Shown here: positions 43,402 to 53,128 of the stretch, piece after piece
Layout of the letters: every line of letters begins with the position of its first letter
How positions within the stretch are numbered: the stretch's first letter is position 1
DNA from: Geomonas limicola
Lineage (GTDB): Bacteria > Desulfobacterota > Desulfuromonadia > Geobacterales > Geobacteraceae
Reading direction: 5' to 3'
Length of the DNA stretch: 64,000 bases
Assembly (NCBI RefSeq): GCF_014193675.1
Contig: NZ_BLXZ01000008.1
Coordinates: 1 to 64,000 of the forward strand
Position numbers and translations under genes: made by a program
The notes under the pieces: generated by a model
What the model saw: only the letters and a program-made list of their open reading frames with translations
The model's database searches: none
What the model was told of the DNA's origin: nothing

Positions 43402-45129
43402 ATGAAGAACAGGGAAATTGCCAGGATCTTTGGCGAGATTGCCGACATCATGGAGATCAGGGAAGAGAACCCGTTCAAGATCAGGGCCTACCGTCGGGCC
43501 GCCCTGAACCTGGAGGGGCTGAGCCGGGACCTGGCCGGGCTCTCCCGCAAGGAGCTGCGCGAGATCCCGGGGATCGGGGCGGATCTCGCGGCGCGCATCG
43601 AGGAGTACCTGGCGACCGGCAGCATGGAGCTCTTCGAGCGGATGAAACAGGAGGTCCCCGCCGGGGTCTTCTCGCTCATGGCCGTGCCGGGACTGGGGCC
43701 GAAGACCGCCAAGGCAATCCACCAGCAGCTGGGGGTGGCAAGCCTCGAGGAGCTGGAACTTGCGGCCGCCGAGCACCGCCTGGCCGGGATCCGCGGCATC
43801 CAGGAGAAGACCGAGGAGAACATCCTCAAGGGGATTGCGGCGCTGAAGCGCGGCCGCGAGCGCCAGCCGCTCGGGCGCATGCTGCCGGCGGCCTGGGACC
43901 TGGTGGCGGCGCTCAGGGAGCGCGCCCCGGTGGACCGCATCGAGGTGGCCGGGAGCATCAGGCGCCGCAGGGAGAGCATCAAGGACATCGACCTGGTGGC
44001 GACCTCGCCCGACCCGCGAAGCGTGATGGAGGCCTTCGTGAACCTCCCCCAGGTGGAGGCCGTGACCATGCACGGGGTGACCCGCTCCAGCATCGTCATA
44101 AGGCCCGGGGTGCAGGTGGACCTGCGCGTGGTGGAGCCGGACTCCTTCGGCGCGGCGCTTGCCTACCTCACCGGAAGCAAGGACCACAACGTGCGCCTGA
44201 GGGAGATGGCGGTGAAGCGCGGCCTGAAGCTGAACGAGTACGGCATCTTCCGGGTCGAGGACGATGAGCGGTTGGGAGGGGGCGAGGAAATAGAGGTGTA
44301 CCGGCTCTTGGAACTCCCCTACATCGTGCCGGAGCTGCGCGAGGACCGCGGCGAGATCGAGGCGGCGCTCGCCGGTAGCTTGCCCGATCTCGTTCAGCTG
44401 GCCGAGCTGCGCGGCGACCTGCACGTGCACTCCAGGTGGAGCGATGGCGGGCATCACCTCCCGGAACTGGTCGAGGCGGCACGGGCGCACGGCCTGAGCT
44501 ACCTGGCGCTCACCGATCACTCCAAATCCCTGGGGGTGGCACGCGGGCTCACCGTGGAGCGGCTCATGGAGCAGGGCGAGGAGGTGGCGGCGCTGAACCG
44601 GGAGCTCACGGATTTCCGGGTCTTGCGCGGCACCGAGATGGACATCGGGCTCGACGGGAGCCTCGATTTCCCGGACCAGGTGCTCAAGCGGCTGGACGTC
44701 GTGGTGGCGGCGATCCACTCCGGATTTACCCAGACCCGCGAACAGCTCACCGCGCGCCTGATCGCGGCGATGCAGAACCCCTTCGTCTCGGTGATCGCGC
44801 ACCCCACTGGCCGGGTCCTCGGGGAGCGCGAGGCCTACCCGCTCGACCTCGAGGCGGTACTGCGGGCGGCACGCGACACCGGGACCGCGCTCGAGATCAA
44901 CTGCTACCCGATGCGCCTGGATCTGAACGACCTGGCGGTGAAAAGGGCCAAGGAGCTGGGGGTGAGGCTCGCCATCAGCACCGATCTGCACAGCGTGAGC
45001 CAGTTCGATACCTTCCACTACGGGATCTCGGTGGCCCAGCGCGGCTGGCTGGAAAAGGGGGACGTGCTCAACACCATGGAGTTACCTGAGCTGCTCAGGT
45101 GGGTGAGGGACAAGCGGAACAGAAAATGA
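43402..45129 (+). CDS. polX: DNA polymerase/3'-5' exonuclease PolX
   Basis: A 575-residue family X polymerase with a C-terminal PHP domain. The start at 43402 follows AGGAGGCGAGCC. N-terminal helix-hairpin-helix segments (REIPGIGADLAARIEEYL; AVPGLGPKTAKAIHQQ) bind DNA. The nucleotidyltransferase region has EVAGSIRRRRESIKDIDLVA. PHP metal ligands are visible in LRGDLHVHSRWSDG, LALTDHSKS, RGTEMDIGLDG, AAIHSGF, VIAHPTGR and ISTDLHS. It fills gaps and trims mismatched ends in base-excision repair. No clear promoter; an EVE gene follows after 93 bases. Confidence 0.96.
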   Translation: MKNREIARIFGEIADIMEIREENPFKIRAYRRAALNLEGLSRDLAGLSRKELREIPGIGADLAARIEEYLATGSMELFERMKQEVPAGVFSLMAVPGLGPKTAKAIHQQLGVASLEELELAAAEHRLAGIRGIQEKTEENILKGIAALKRGRERQPLGRMLPAAWDLVAALRERAPVDRIEVAGSIRRRRESIKDIDLVATSPDPRSVMEAFVNLPQVEAVTMHGVTRSSIVIRPGVQVDLRVVEPDSFGAALAYLTGSKDHNVRLREMAVKRGLKLNEYGIFRVEDDERLGGGEEIEVYRLLELPYIVPELREDRGEIEAALAGSLPDLVQLAELRGDLHVHSRWSDGGHHLPELVEAARAHGLSYLALTDHSKSLGVARGLTVERLMEQGEEVAALNRELTDFRVLRGTEMDIGLDGSLDFPDQVLKRLDVVVAAIHSGFTQTREQLTARLIAAMQNPFVSVIAHPTGRVLGEREAYPLDLEAVLRAARDTGTALEINCYPMRLDLNDLAVKRAKELGVRLAISTDLHSVSQFDTFHYGISVAQRGWLEKGDVLNTMELPELLRWVRDKRNRK

Positions 45130-45222
45130 CGAGATCCCGCTGAGGTAGGAAATCAGTTCAACTTTCTTCCTAAAGCTGCTATGAACTGCTGCAGGAAGTG
45201 CAGCCCTTTTTGAGGAGGTCCC

Positions 45223-45699
45223 ATGTCCGAACCACGCTACTGGCTCTTCAAGTCTGAACCCTCCAGCTTTTCCCTCGCCGATCTCAAGGAGCGCCCCGGC
45301 GCCACCGAGCACTGGGACGGGGTGCGCAACTTCCAGGCGCGCAACTTCCTGCGCGACGAGATCAAGGTGGGCGACCAGGTCTTCTTCTACCACAGTAACA
45401 TCGCGGAGCCGGCAATCGTCGGCATCGCCGAGGTGGTGCGCGGTGGCTATCCGGACTTCAGCGCCTGGGACCCGCAGAGCAAGTACTTCGACCCGCGCTC
45501 CACGCCGGAAAAGCCGGTCTGGTTCATGGTGGATGTGCGCTTCGTACGCGAGCTCCCCCGCGCGGTGACCCTGAACGAGCTGAAGGAGATCCCGGAACTG
45601 GCCCAGCTGCCGCTTATGAACCGCAGCCGGCTCTCGGTGCAGCCGGTGACCGCGGATGCCTGGCAGGTGATCCTGAGAGTCGCCGGAATTAAGGCATGA
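45223..45699 (+). CDS. EVE domain protein
   Basis: A 158-residue protein consisting of one EVE domain: RYWLFKSEPSSFSLADL at the start, WDGVRNFQARNFLRDEIKVG and DQVFFYHSNIAEPAIVGIAE in the middle, and ARLPLMNRSRLSVQPV-like (AQLPLMNRSRLSVQPVTADA) at the end. EVE domains share the PUA/YTH fold and are thought to bind modified bases in DNA or RNA. GAGGAGGTCCC precedes the ATG. The stop is only three bases from that of the convergent transporter gene. Confidence 0.93.
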   Translation: MSEPRYWLFKSEPSSFSLADLKERPGATEHWDGVRNFQARNFLRDEIKVGDQVFFYHSNIAEPAIVGIAEVVRGGYPDFSAWDPQSKYFDPRSTPEKPVWFMVDVRFVRELPRAVTLNELKEIPELAQLPLMNRSRLSVQPVTADAWQVILRVAGIKA

Positions 45700-45702
45700 C
45701 GT

Positions 45703-46611
45703 TCAGCGGGTGAGGTGGATGAGGGCATAGATGAGGGGGACGCTGCCGAAGGCGAGCAGGATGCCGGCTCCCACCAGGGCGACCGAGAGCTCGGCATCCA
45801 TGCCGGCGATTACGGCGAGTGCCGCTGCGGTGACCATGGGGGGCATCCCGGCCTCCAGCACCGAGACCTCGAAAGCCGGTCCGGCGGCACCCAAAAGGCG
45901 CCCCAGCGCAAGGGCGCTCATCGGGGCGACCAAAAGCTTGATGGCAAGCCCGACGCAGAGCGGTTTGAAGACCTTGGGGCGCAGCCTGAAGCTGAGCTGG
46001 TAGCCGATCGCGGTCATCACCAGGGGGACCAGCGAGAGCGAAACGTTGTGCAGCCCCTGGGCGAGCGCCGGCGGGTAGGGCCAGGGGCGCAGCAGAAAAC
46101 CGAGCACCAGGGCGATGGCGGGCGGGAAGAGGACCAGGCGGCGCACAATCCCGCCGACGTCGAGCTTCCCCTCCTTGCCGTACAGGGGGAGGATCACCGA
46201 GCCGTAGCTCGTGAAGATCAGCATGGTCCCCAGCTCGTCGTAGATGATGAGGTTCGGCAATCCCGCAGGGCCGAAGAAGGCCTGCACCATGGGGATGCCG
46301 AGAAAGGCCGTGTTTCCCATGGGGACCGCGAGCAGCAGCACCCCCACCACTTCGCGGGAAAAGCGCCAGATGCGCGCCGCGAGCAGCACGAGCCCCGCCG
46401 AAAAGACCAGCATGCCCCACGGTACCAGGAGCGGCACCAGGGCCGCCGGGCTCAGGGCGATCTCCGGCACCTTGAGCAGGATGAGCGCCGGCATCGACAC
46501 GTAGATGGCAAACATGTTGAAGACCTGCGGGGTGTCCTTGGGGAATGCCTCCAGGCGCCGGAACAGCATCCCCAAAAGGACAAACACGCCGATCAGTACG
46601 AAATTCTCCAT
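45703..46611 (-). CDS. AEC (auxin efflux carrier) family transporter
   Basis: A 302-residue membrane protein with about ten helices in two similar halves. Family marks include FVLLGMLFRRLEAFPKDTPQ, IYVSMPALILLKV, GNTAFLGIPMVQAFFG and SVLEAGMPPMVTAAALA. AEC proteins move organic anions such as malate or malonate out of or into the cell; the substrate is unknown. AGAAGGAGC stands before the ATG. It lies 42 bases downstream of pepN in the same direction. Confidence 0.88.
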   Translation of the reverse strand: MENFVLIGVFVLLGMLFRRLEAFPKDTPQVFNMFAIYVSMPALILLKVPEIALSPAALVPLLVPWGMLVFSAGLVLLAARIWRFSREVVGVLLLAVPMGNTAFLGIPMVQAFFGPAGLPNLIIYDELGTMLIFTSYGSVILPLYGKEGKLDVGGIVRRLVLFPPAIALVLGFLLRPWPYPPALAQGLHNVSLSLVPLVMTAIGYQLSFRLRPKVFKPLCVGLAIKLLVAPMSALALGRLLGAAGPAFEVSVLEAGMPPMVTAAALAVIAGMDAELSVALVGAGILLAFGSVPLIYALIHLTR

Positions 46612-46653
46612 GCTCCTTCTTTCCCGCCGCTACCTGCCGACGGACCACCATCC

Positions 46654-49296
46654 CTAGAGACTCTTAGCCGCCAGTTCGTAGACGTCACGCGCCAGCCCGG
46701 GCTCCGCGAGGATGCGCTGCAATTGCTGTTTCATGAGCTCCTGCCGGGAGGGGTCGAAGCGCCGCCAGCGGCTGAAGGGGGTGAGCAGGCGCGCCGCGAT
46801 CTGCGGGTTCATGCTGTTCAGCTTGAGGATCTGGTCGGCGAGGAAGCTATAGCCCGCGCCGCTTTTCTCGTGGAAGCGGACCTGGTTCGCCTGGCTGAAG
46901 GCGCCGATCAGCGAGCGGGCCCGATTCGGGTTGCGCAGGTCGAAGTCGGGGTGCTCGAGGAGCGCCAGCACCTCGGAGAGCGTGCCGGGTAGCCGGGAGG
47001 TCGCCTGCAGGGTGAACCACTTGTCGATCACCCCGCGATCCCCCTGCCAGCACTGGTAGAAGGCGGCGAGCGCCTGGCTGCGTTCCGGGCAGTCGCAGTT
47101 GGAAAGCGGCGACAGGGCGCCCAGGCTGTCGGTCATGTTGTCGGCGCTCTCGAACTGGCGCATCCCCAACTCGATCGCCTGCTGCTTGCCGGTGGCCATC
47201 AGGTAGGAGAGGCTCAGGTTCTTCAGCTTCCGACACCCGGAGAGGCCGTCGTCGGGGTGGTAAGGCTCTCGCGCTACGCACTTCTCCCGGGCGGCCAGGA
47301 AGAGGTCCCAATGCCGCTCGCCCAGGGTGCTGCGCACGAACTCCCGGGCCTGGTGGATCGCCTCGGGATCGATCACCTCAAGCTGTTCGGCCAGGTAGCT
47401 CTCCGCCGGAAGGGTGAGCGCCTCGGCCAGAAACGCGCTGTCCTGGTCCAGGTCGGCCAAGAGCTTCCCGAAGGCCGCGATGAACGGCTCGCTCACGACA
47501 AGCGGTCGCCCCGCCTGGATATCCGCGACCAGCCCGCAGATCAGCTTCACCGCCTGGATCTGGCCGGCCTCCCAGCGCTGGAAGGGGTCGCTGTCCTGCG
47601 CCATGAGGAGCATCAGGTCCTCGTCGCTATAGGGGTACTGCACCTTGACGGGAGCCGAGAAGTTGCGCAACAGCGACGGGACCGGCCGGGACGGGACGTC
47701 GAGGAAGCTGAAGCTCTGGCTCGCCTCGGTCACTTCCAGCACGCGGCTGGTGCCGCCGGCCGCCCCCTCGCCGGAAAGGCGCAGCGGTATTTCGCGGCCG
47801 CCGCGCTCCAAAAGCCCGAGCGCCAAGGGGAGGTGGAAGGGGAGCTTCTCGGGCTGGCCCGGGGTGGGCGGGCAGCTCTGGCTGACGGTCAAGGTGTAGG
47901 TCTTGGCGGCCTCGTCGTAGCTGTCGCTTATGCTCAACACCGGGGTGCCGGCCTGGTCGTACCAGCGCATGAACTGGGTGAGGTCGCGACCGCCGGCGTC
48001 GGCCATCGCCTGGACGAACTCGTCGACCCGGACCGCCTGGCCGTCGTGGCGCTCGAAGTAGAGGTCCATCCCGCGGCGGAACCCCTCCTTGCCCAAAAGG
48101 GTGCGCAGCATGCGGATCACCTCGCCCCCCTTGTGGTAGACCGTCATGCTGTAGAAGTTGTTGATCTCCACGTAGCTCTCGGGGCGCACCGGGTGGGCGA
48201 GCGGCCCGGCGTCCTCGGCGAACTGGGAGCTCCTGAGGAGCTTCACGTCCTCGATCCGCTTCACCGGGCGCGACTGCATGTCGGCGGAGAACTCCTGGTC
48301 GCGGTAGATGGTGAGCCCCTCTTTCAAGGAGAGCTGGAACCAGTCGCGGCAGGTGATCCGGTTGCCGGTCCAGTTGTGGAAGTACTCGTGGCCGATCACC
48401 TCCTCGATCGCCTGGTAGTCGGCGTCGGTGGCGCTCTCCGGACTCGCCAGCACGTAGCGGGAGTTGAAGATGTTGAGCCCCTTGTTCTCCATGGCCCCCA
48501 TGTTGAAGTCGTCCACCGCCACGACCATGTAGGTGTCCAGGTCGTATTCGCGGCCGAACTCCTCCTCGTCCCACTGCATGGCGCGCTTGAGAGAAAGAAG
48601 CGCGTGGTCGCACTTGTCCCGGTTCTTCTCCTCGACGTAGATCTCCAGGTTCACGGTGCGGCCCGAGCAGGTGGTGAAGGTCCCGGCCTTATGCACCAGG
48701 TCACCGGCCACCAGGGCGAAGAGGTAGCTCGGCTTCTTGAAGGGGTCGTGCCAGGTTGCGTAGTGTCGCCCCTCGGGAAGCTCGCCCTGGGCGGTACGGT
48801 TGCCGTTTGCCAGAAGGACCGGGCAGCTTTTCTTGTCCGCCTTGAGCGTCACCGTGTAGATCGCCATCACGTCGGGGCGATCCAGGAAGTAGGTGATGCG
48901 CCGGAACCCTTCCGCCTCGCACTGGGTGCAGAGCATGGGACCCGAGGCGTAGAGGCCGGAGAGGGCGCTGTTGGCCGCCGGGTTGATCTCGGTGCCGATC
49001 TCCAGGGTGCAGCGCTCGGGGAGGTCGGGGATACTGAGCTGCTGGTCGGTAACCTGGTAGTACTCCGTGGGAAGCTCCACCCCGTCCAGCTTCAGGCTCA
49101 CCAGTTTCAGGTCGTCGCCGTTCAGAACCAGCGGGCGCTGGCCGTTACCGGTGTCGTGGTTCAGGTGCAGGGTCAGGCGGGAGAGCACCCGGGTGCACTC
49201 GGGCGCCAGGTCGAAGTCCAGCTCTACCGTGTCGATCAGGTAATCGGGGACGCTGTAATCTTTCTGGTGGATGGTCCGGTGCTGGTTCTCATGCAT
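46654..49296 (-). CDS. pepN: Aminopeptidase N (M1 zinc metallopeptidase)
   Basis: An 880-residue enzyme, close to the 870 of E. coli PepN. The ATG at 49296 follows GAGGACCCCGCC and gives the expected MHENQHRTIHQKDYSVPDYL start; an upstream frame to 49371 is not used. The exopeptidase motif GAMENKGLNIF is near residue 265, and the zinc site VIGHEYFHNWTGNR lies near 300 with its third ligand about 20 residues later. The helical C-terminal domain is complete. It removes N-terminal residues from peptides in the cytosol. Confidence 0.97.
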   Translation of the reverse strand: MHENQHRTIHQKDYSVPDYLIDTVELDFDLAPECTRVLSRLTLHLNHDTGNGQRPLVLNGDDLKLVSLKLDGVELPTEYYQVTDQQLSIPDLPERCTLEIGTEINPAANSALSGLYASGPMLCTQCEAEGFRRITYFLDRPDVMAIYTVTLKADKKSCPVLLANGNRTAQGELPEGRHYATWHDPFKKPSYLFALVAGDLVHKAGTFTTCSGRTVNLEIYVEEKNRDKCDHALLSLKRAMQWDEEEFGREYDLDTYMVVAVDDFNMGAMENKGLNIFNSRYVLASPESATDADYQAIEEVIGHEYFHNWTGNRITCRDWFQLSLKEGLTIYRDQEFSADMQSRPVKRIEDVKLLRSSQFAEDAGPLAHPVRPESYVEINNFYSMTVYHKGGEVIRMLRTLLGKEGFRRGMDLYFERHDGQAVRVDEFVQAMADAGGRDLTQFMRWYDQAGTPVLSISDSYDEAAKTYTLTVSQSCPPTPGQPEKLPFHLPLALGLLERGGREIPLRLSGEGAAGGTSRVLEVTEASQSFSFLDVPSRPVPSLLRNFSAPVKVQYPYSDEDLMLLMAQDSDPFQRWEAGQIQAVKLICGLVADIQAGRPLVVSEPFIAAFGKLLADLDQDSAFLAEALTLPAESYLAEQLEVIDPEAIHQAREFVRSTLGERHWDLFLAAREKCVAREPYHPDDGLSGCRKLKNLSLSYLMATGKQQAIELGMRQFESADNMTDSLGALSPLSNCDCPERSQALAAFYQCWQGDRGVIDKWFTLQATSRLPGTLSEVLALLEHPDFDLRNPNRARSLIGAFSQANQVRFHEKSGAGYSFLADQILKLNSMNPQIAARLLTPFSRWRRFDPSRQELMKQQLQRILAEPGLARDVYELAAKSL

Positions 49297-49555
49297 GGCG
49301 GGGTCCTCGTCGGGTATCTGGAATGGGAAGCGCGTCAGGTGATGCTGGGTCGCCGCAATCTGGATCGGCAACTCTTACGCGAAAGAAGACATTGTAGCGG
49401 GTATGCATACTGTTTTCAATGGCCGAGGGCGCCGGGAGACAGAATCTGGTTCCCGCTGCACACAGTGCGGAGCGTTTTTTTTGCTCACAATCCGGCGCTC
49501 CATCCAGAGACGGACAGGTTTGACTTTCCAACCCGTAAACGGTATATCTTCCCCC

Positions 49556-50470
49556 ATGAAAACTCTATGGACTTGTGCTCTATTCCTTCTTGTGCTGTAC
49601 TGCCACCCCCTGGCAGCTCACGCCACCGAAGCCTACGCCAAACAGACCGGCAAGGCCTGCGCCGTCTGCCACCTCGATCCCGGGGGCGGTGGCGAACTGA
49701 CCCCTGCCGGCAAAGAGTTTGCCGCGTCGCTCACCGCCAAGGCTGCGCCGGCCCAGGTGTCGCCGGTGGCGAAGGGTGTCCGCTTCGTGGCGGGGTACCT
49801 CCACCTCTTGACCGCCATCCTCTGGTTCGGCACCATCCTGTACGTGCACCTGGTCCTCAAACCGGCCTACGCCGCGGGAGGGTTGCCGCGCGGCGAGGTG
49901 CGGGTCGGCGTCCTGTCCATGGCGGTCATGGCGGTCACCGGTGCGGTGCTCACCCGGTTTAGGGTCGATTCCCTCGACACGCTGCTGCACACCCGCTTCG
50001 GGATACTGCTCCTGGTGAAGGTCTCGCTCTACCTGGTCATGGTGCTCACGGCGGCCTACGTGGTGGCGGTGATCGGGCCCAAGCTCAAGGCGAAGAAACG
50101 CAGCGGTGACGCTCAGCTCCCCGCAGGCGGAGAGCTCACTGCCGATCAGCTGGCGAGCTACGACGGCAAGGAAGGGCGCCCGGCGTACTTCGCCTACCAC
50201 GGGAAGATCTACGATGCCACCGCGAGCCGGCTCTGGAAGCAGGGGGTGCACATGGGGCGGCACAATGCGGGGATGGATCTGACCCAGGCCCTCGACCTGG
50301 CGCCGCACGGCGAGGACAAGGTTTTGGGGTTGCCCGAGGTCGGCACGCTCATAGCCGAGGGGGAGCGCAAGGCTCCGCTGCACGAGCGGGTGTTCTTCTT
50401 CATGGCCTACATGAACCTGACCATCGTCTTTTTGATCGTCCTGGTCCTGGCGCTCTGGCGCTGGTGGTAA
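49556..50470 (+). CDS. Membrane haem protein: CXXCH + CopD-like + cytochrome b5-like domains
   Basis: About 304 residues from the ATG at 49556, where MKTLWTCALFLLVLYCHPLA gives a signal peptide; no clear ribosome-binding site precedes it, so the start is uncertain. A periplasmic c-haem site CAVCH is near residue 37. Then come three helices of CopD type (GYLHLLTAILWFGTILYVHL; FGILLLVKVSLYLVMVLTAA), a soluble cytochrome b5-like segment (LTADQLASYDGKEGRPAYFA; GKIYDATASRLWKQG; RHNAGMDLTQAL) and a last helix. The parts suggest an inner-membrane electron carrier. The pathway is unknown. Confidence 0.75.
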   Translation: MKTLWTCALFLLVLYCHPLAAHATEAYAKQTGKACAVCHLDPGGGGELTPAGKEFAASLTAKAAPAQVSPVAKGVRFVAGYLHLLTAILWFGTILYVHLVLKPAYAAGGLPRGEVRVGVLSMAVMAVTGAVLTRFRVDSLDTLLHTRFGILLLVKVSLYLVMVLTAAYVVAVIGPKLKAKKRSGDAQLPAGGELTADQLASYDGKEGRPAYFAYHGKIYDATASRLWKQGVHMGRHNAGMDLTQALDLAPHGEDKVLGLPEVGTLIAEGERKAPLHERVFFFMAYMNLTIVFLIVLVLALWRWW

Positions 50471-50532
50471 TGTCGGCGGGATTTCATCGAGGTACGCAGG
50501 GGGGGAACTCCAACAGCTTGGGGCGAGAGACC

Positions 50533-52227
50533 TTACTGGGGAAGTCGTTCGACTGCGGTGAGTCCGTGCAGCGGTTTCGGGGGAGGGCCGTCCGCTGAAA
50601 CCGGGGGCTCGGCGTCGTTGGCGGGCTCCGGAATGGCCGGCAGGCGCACCGTGAAGGTGCTACCCGTCCCCGGCGTGCTTTCCACGGTGATCTCTCCGCG
50701 GTGCTTGTTCACGATATCGTAGCTGATCGAGAGCCCGAGCCCGGTCCCCTGTCCCACCTCCTTGGTGGTGAAGAACGGCTCGAAGATGCGCCCCCGGATT
50801 GCCTCGGGGATCCCACGGCCGGTGTCGCTGACAGCCACGAAGACGCTCCCCGGCTCGCTCCAGGTCCGGATGGTGATCTCACCCTGTCCATCAAGCGACT
50901 GCGCCGCATTGACCATCAGGTTGAGCAGCACCTGGTTTATCTGCTGCGGATGGCACTGCACCTGCGGCAGCTCGCCGTACTCCCGCTTCAGCACCGCCAC
51001 GTACTTGATCTCGTTCCAGGCGATGTTGATGGTGGTCTCGATGCACTCGTTGAGGTCCACAGGGGAACTCTCCGGCTGGTCCAGCCGGGAGAAGGTCTTC
51101 AAGTCCTGCACGATGCGCCTTACCCGGCTCCCCCCCTCCTGCGACTCCTCGATCAGTTCCCCCGCGTCGGCGAGGATTCGGTCGATCTTCAGCCTAACGC
51201 GCAGCGTCCGCAATCCCTCCAGCCGCTCCTGGTCTCCTGTCTCCCGCAGCGCCTGCTCCTGGCTCTCCAGGTACTCCGCAAGCCGCCCCAGGTACTTCTG
51301 CAACGTCCCAAGGTTGCTGGTGATGAATCCCATGGGATTGTTGATTTCATGGGCAACCCCGGCCGCCAGCTGCCCCAGGGAGGCCATCTTCTCTTGCTGC
51401 ATCAGGAACTTGTCCTTGTCGCGGTTCTTGGCGACCTCTTCCTGCACCCGGCTTTCCAGGGTCCGGTTCAGCTGTTCCAGCTCCTCGGCCCTCACCAGCA
51501 GGGCCTCCTTGGCCTGGGTCAGCTCGCGCACCCGCTCGGCGATGGCGCGCGACATGGTATTGAAGGCGGCCCCCAGCCGCCCCAAGTCGTCCACCCCCTC
51601 GGGGAGCGGCGCCGGGGTCAGGTTCCCCTCGGCCACCTCCAGGCTTGCCTGGGCCAAAGGTGTTAGGTGCCGGGTCAGCCAGTAACCGATCAACATCATG
51701 ATGATGGAGGAGAGCACCAGCTCGAGCACCGCGATGCTCCCACCCTGGGTGAGCAGCAGCTTGCGCGCCGTGAAGATCTGGGAGAGGTCCAGCCCGAAGT
51801 GGAGGGTCCCCAGCGGCTCTCCCTGTTGGGAGATGGGGCTCTCCACGTGGTAGTCCTCGTCGGCTCCCCCCCCGAAGAGCGGGAAATCCTTGCTGGGCGA
51901 CGGTAAGGGGAGGGACCCGGGCCAGCCGCTACCGGCGACCCTTTTCCCGAAGCGGTCCAATACGGCGATGTACTTCACACCCCCGACCGACCGGCTTTCG
52001 TCGATCACCGCCTGTACCGTCGCGTAGTCCCGCTGCACCAGGGGGGCGGTGAGCGCCGCCTTCAGCACCGGCGCCATCTCCTCCGCCTGCCAGCGCGCCT
52101 GTTCGGTCATCGCCCGGTGCAAAAGTCTCAGGCTGTTGGCCACCATGATGGTGAGCATGACCAGCTCGACGCCGATCGCCAAGACGATCAGCTTGCCGCG
52201 CACCGTGCGCCACGGGGAGAGTCTCAT
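50533..52227 (-). CDS. Membrane sensor histidine kinase
   Basis: A 564-residue kinase. Membrane helices at about 12-32 and 160-182 enclose a periplasmic domain of about 130 residues (YATVQAVIDESRSVGGVKYI; HFGLDLSQI), then HAMP, a coiled coil, HisKA (LAAGVAHEINNPMGFITSN) and HATPase (FVAVSDTGRGIPEAIRGRI; GQGTGLGLSISYDIV). It is the last gene of the seven-gene signalling cluster. Its ATG overlaps the stop of the PhnD-like gene (ATGA), so the binding protein and kinase are made together. Confidence 0.92.
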   Translation of the reverse strand: MRLSPWRTVRGKLIVLAIGVELVMLTIMVANSLRLLHRAMTEQARWQAEEMAPVLKAALTAPLVQRDYATVQAVIDESRSVGGVKYIAVLDRFGKRVAGSGWPGSLPLPSPSKDFPLFGGGADEDYHVESPISQQGEPLGTLHFGLDLSQIFTARKLLLTQGGSIAVLELVLSSIIMMLIGYWLTRHLTPLAQASLEVAEGNLTPAPLPEGVDDLGRLGAAFNTMSRAIAERVRELTQAKEALLVRAEELEQLNRTLESRVQEEVAKNRDKDKFLMQQEKMASLGQLAAGVAHEINNPMGFITSNLGTLQKYLGRLAEYLESQEQALRETGDQERLEGLRTLRVRLKIDRILADAGELIEESQEGGSRVRRIVQDLKTFSRLDQPESSPVDLNECIETTINIAWNEIKYVAVLKREYGELPQVQCHPQQINQVLLNLMVNAAQSLDGQGEITIRTWSEPGSVFVAVSDTGRGIPEAIRGRIFEPFFTTKEVGQGTGLGLSISYDIVNKHRGEITVESTPGTGSTFTVRLPAIPEPANDAEPPVSADGPPPKPLHGLTAVERLPQ

Positions 52228-53069
52228 GGCCTCGCCTTCTTCAACTCCCGGCGCACCTCGTCGGCGAAGTGTTCCATGGAAGGGAGCTCTCCGGGGCGCA
52301 GTCTACGGTACCCCCCGAGCTTGTGAGTCTCGAAGTAGCGCCTCCCTTCCGGGGAGGCGGCGAAGCTCCAGAGCGCCTCGTCGATCGCCGCCTGGCGGGG
52401 GGCCTGACGGGCTCCCAGCAGGTAGACCCGGCCGGGAATCGGGGGGCTGCTGGCCAGGACGCGCAGCTGGGACCGTACGGCGGGGGCGAGCATATCGAAG
52501 TTGGACCGGGAGGTGAAGCCGGCCGCCGCCTCCCCGGCGAGTACCAGATGGGCGACGCTGTCCGAGGCGCTTACGTAGCGCACCGGCACCGAGGAAAGGC
52601 GCCGGTCCCTCAGCCACTTTTCACCCCAGAGGGTGACCAGCGAGGTCGCGCTCAGCCCAAGCACCCCGCGCCCCTCGAGGTCCGCGGGGCTGCGGATCGG
52701 ACCCTGGGCCGCGACGATCACCACGGCGCGGAACTCGGCCCGGTAGGTGAACAGCGGCAGGTAGTGCGCGTCTTTCTCCAGAAGCCGCGCCTGGTGCGCC
52801 GTGGTGATGGCCAGGTCGTAGGACTGCTTCATCCCGGCGCGGGCGAATTCGGTGAAGTCGGTGGCGGTGACGATCTCCACCGGCTGCCTGAGAGCGCTCT
52901 CCAGGTACCGGCGCAGCGGCTGGTACATCTGGACGATGACCCGCGCGCTGGTGTGCGGGGCCACCCCGACCACGAAGGGTTCCTGCGCCCCGGGGGCCGT
53001 GGGAATGCCCAGTGTGAACAGCGCGGCAACTGCCGCCAACCATCCCTTCCATCGGGGGAGACCTGCCAT
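52224..53069 (-). CDS. PhnD-type periplasmic substrate-binding protein
   Basis: A 281-residue protein from the ATG at 53069 (AGGAGGAAGGACC upstream). A signal peptide (WLAAVAALFTLGIPTAPGAQ) precedes a phosphate/phosphonate-type type 2 binding fold: FVVGVAPHTSARVIVQMYQP, LRRYLESALRQPVEIVTATD, YDLAITTAHQARLLEKDAHY, and VRYVSASDSVAHLVLAGEAA. No ABC permease or ATPase is nearby; instead it overlaps a kinase gene. It probably presents a ligand to that kinase. The ligand is unknown. Confidence 0.85.
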   Translation of the reverse strand: MAGLPRWKGWLAAVAALFTLGIPTAPGAQEPFVVGVAPHTSARVIVQMYQPLRRYLESALRQPVEIVTATDFTEFARAGMKQSYDLAITTAHQARLLEKDAHYLPLFTYRAEFRAVVIVAAQGPIRSPADLEGRGVLGLSATSLVTLWGEKWLRDRRLSSVPVRYVSASDSVAHLVLAGEAAAGFTSRSNFDMLAPAVRSQLRVLASSPPIPGRVYLLGARQAPRQAAIDEALWSFAASPEGRRYFETHKLGGYRRLRPGELPSMEHFADEVRRELKKARP

Positions 53070-53128
53070 GGTCCTTCCTCCTGCCGTATATGCCGGGATC
53101 CCGGATGCCGCTGGAGCGGTCCGCTTTT

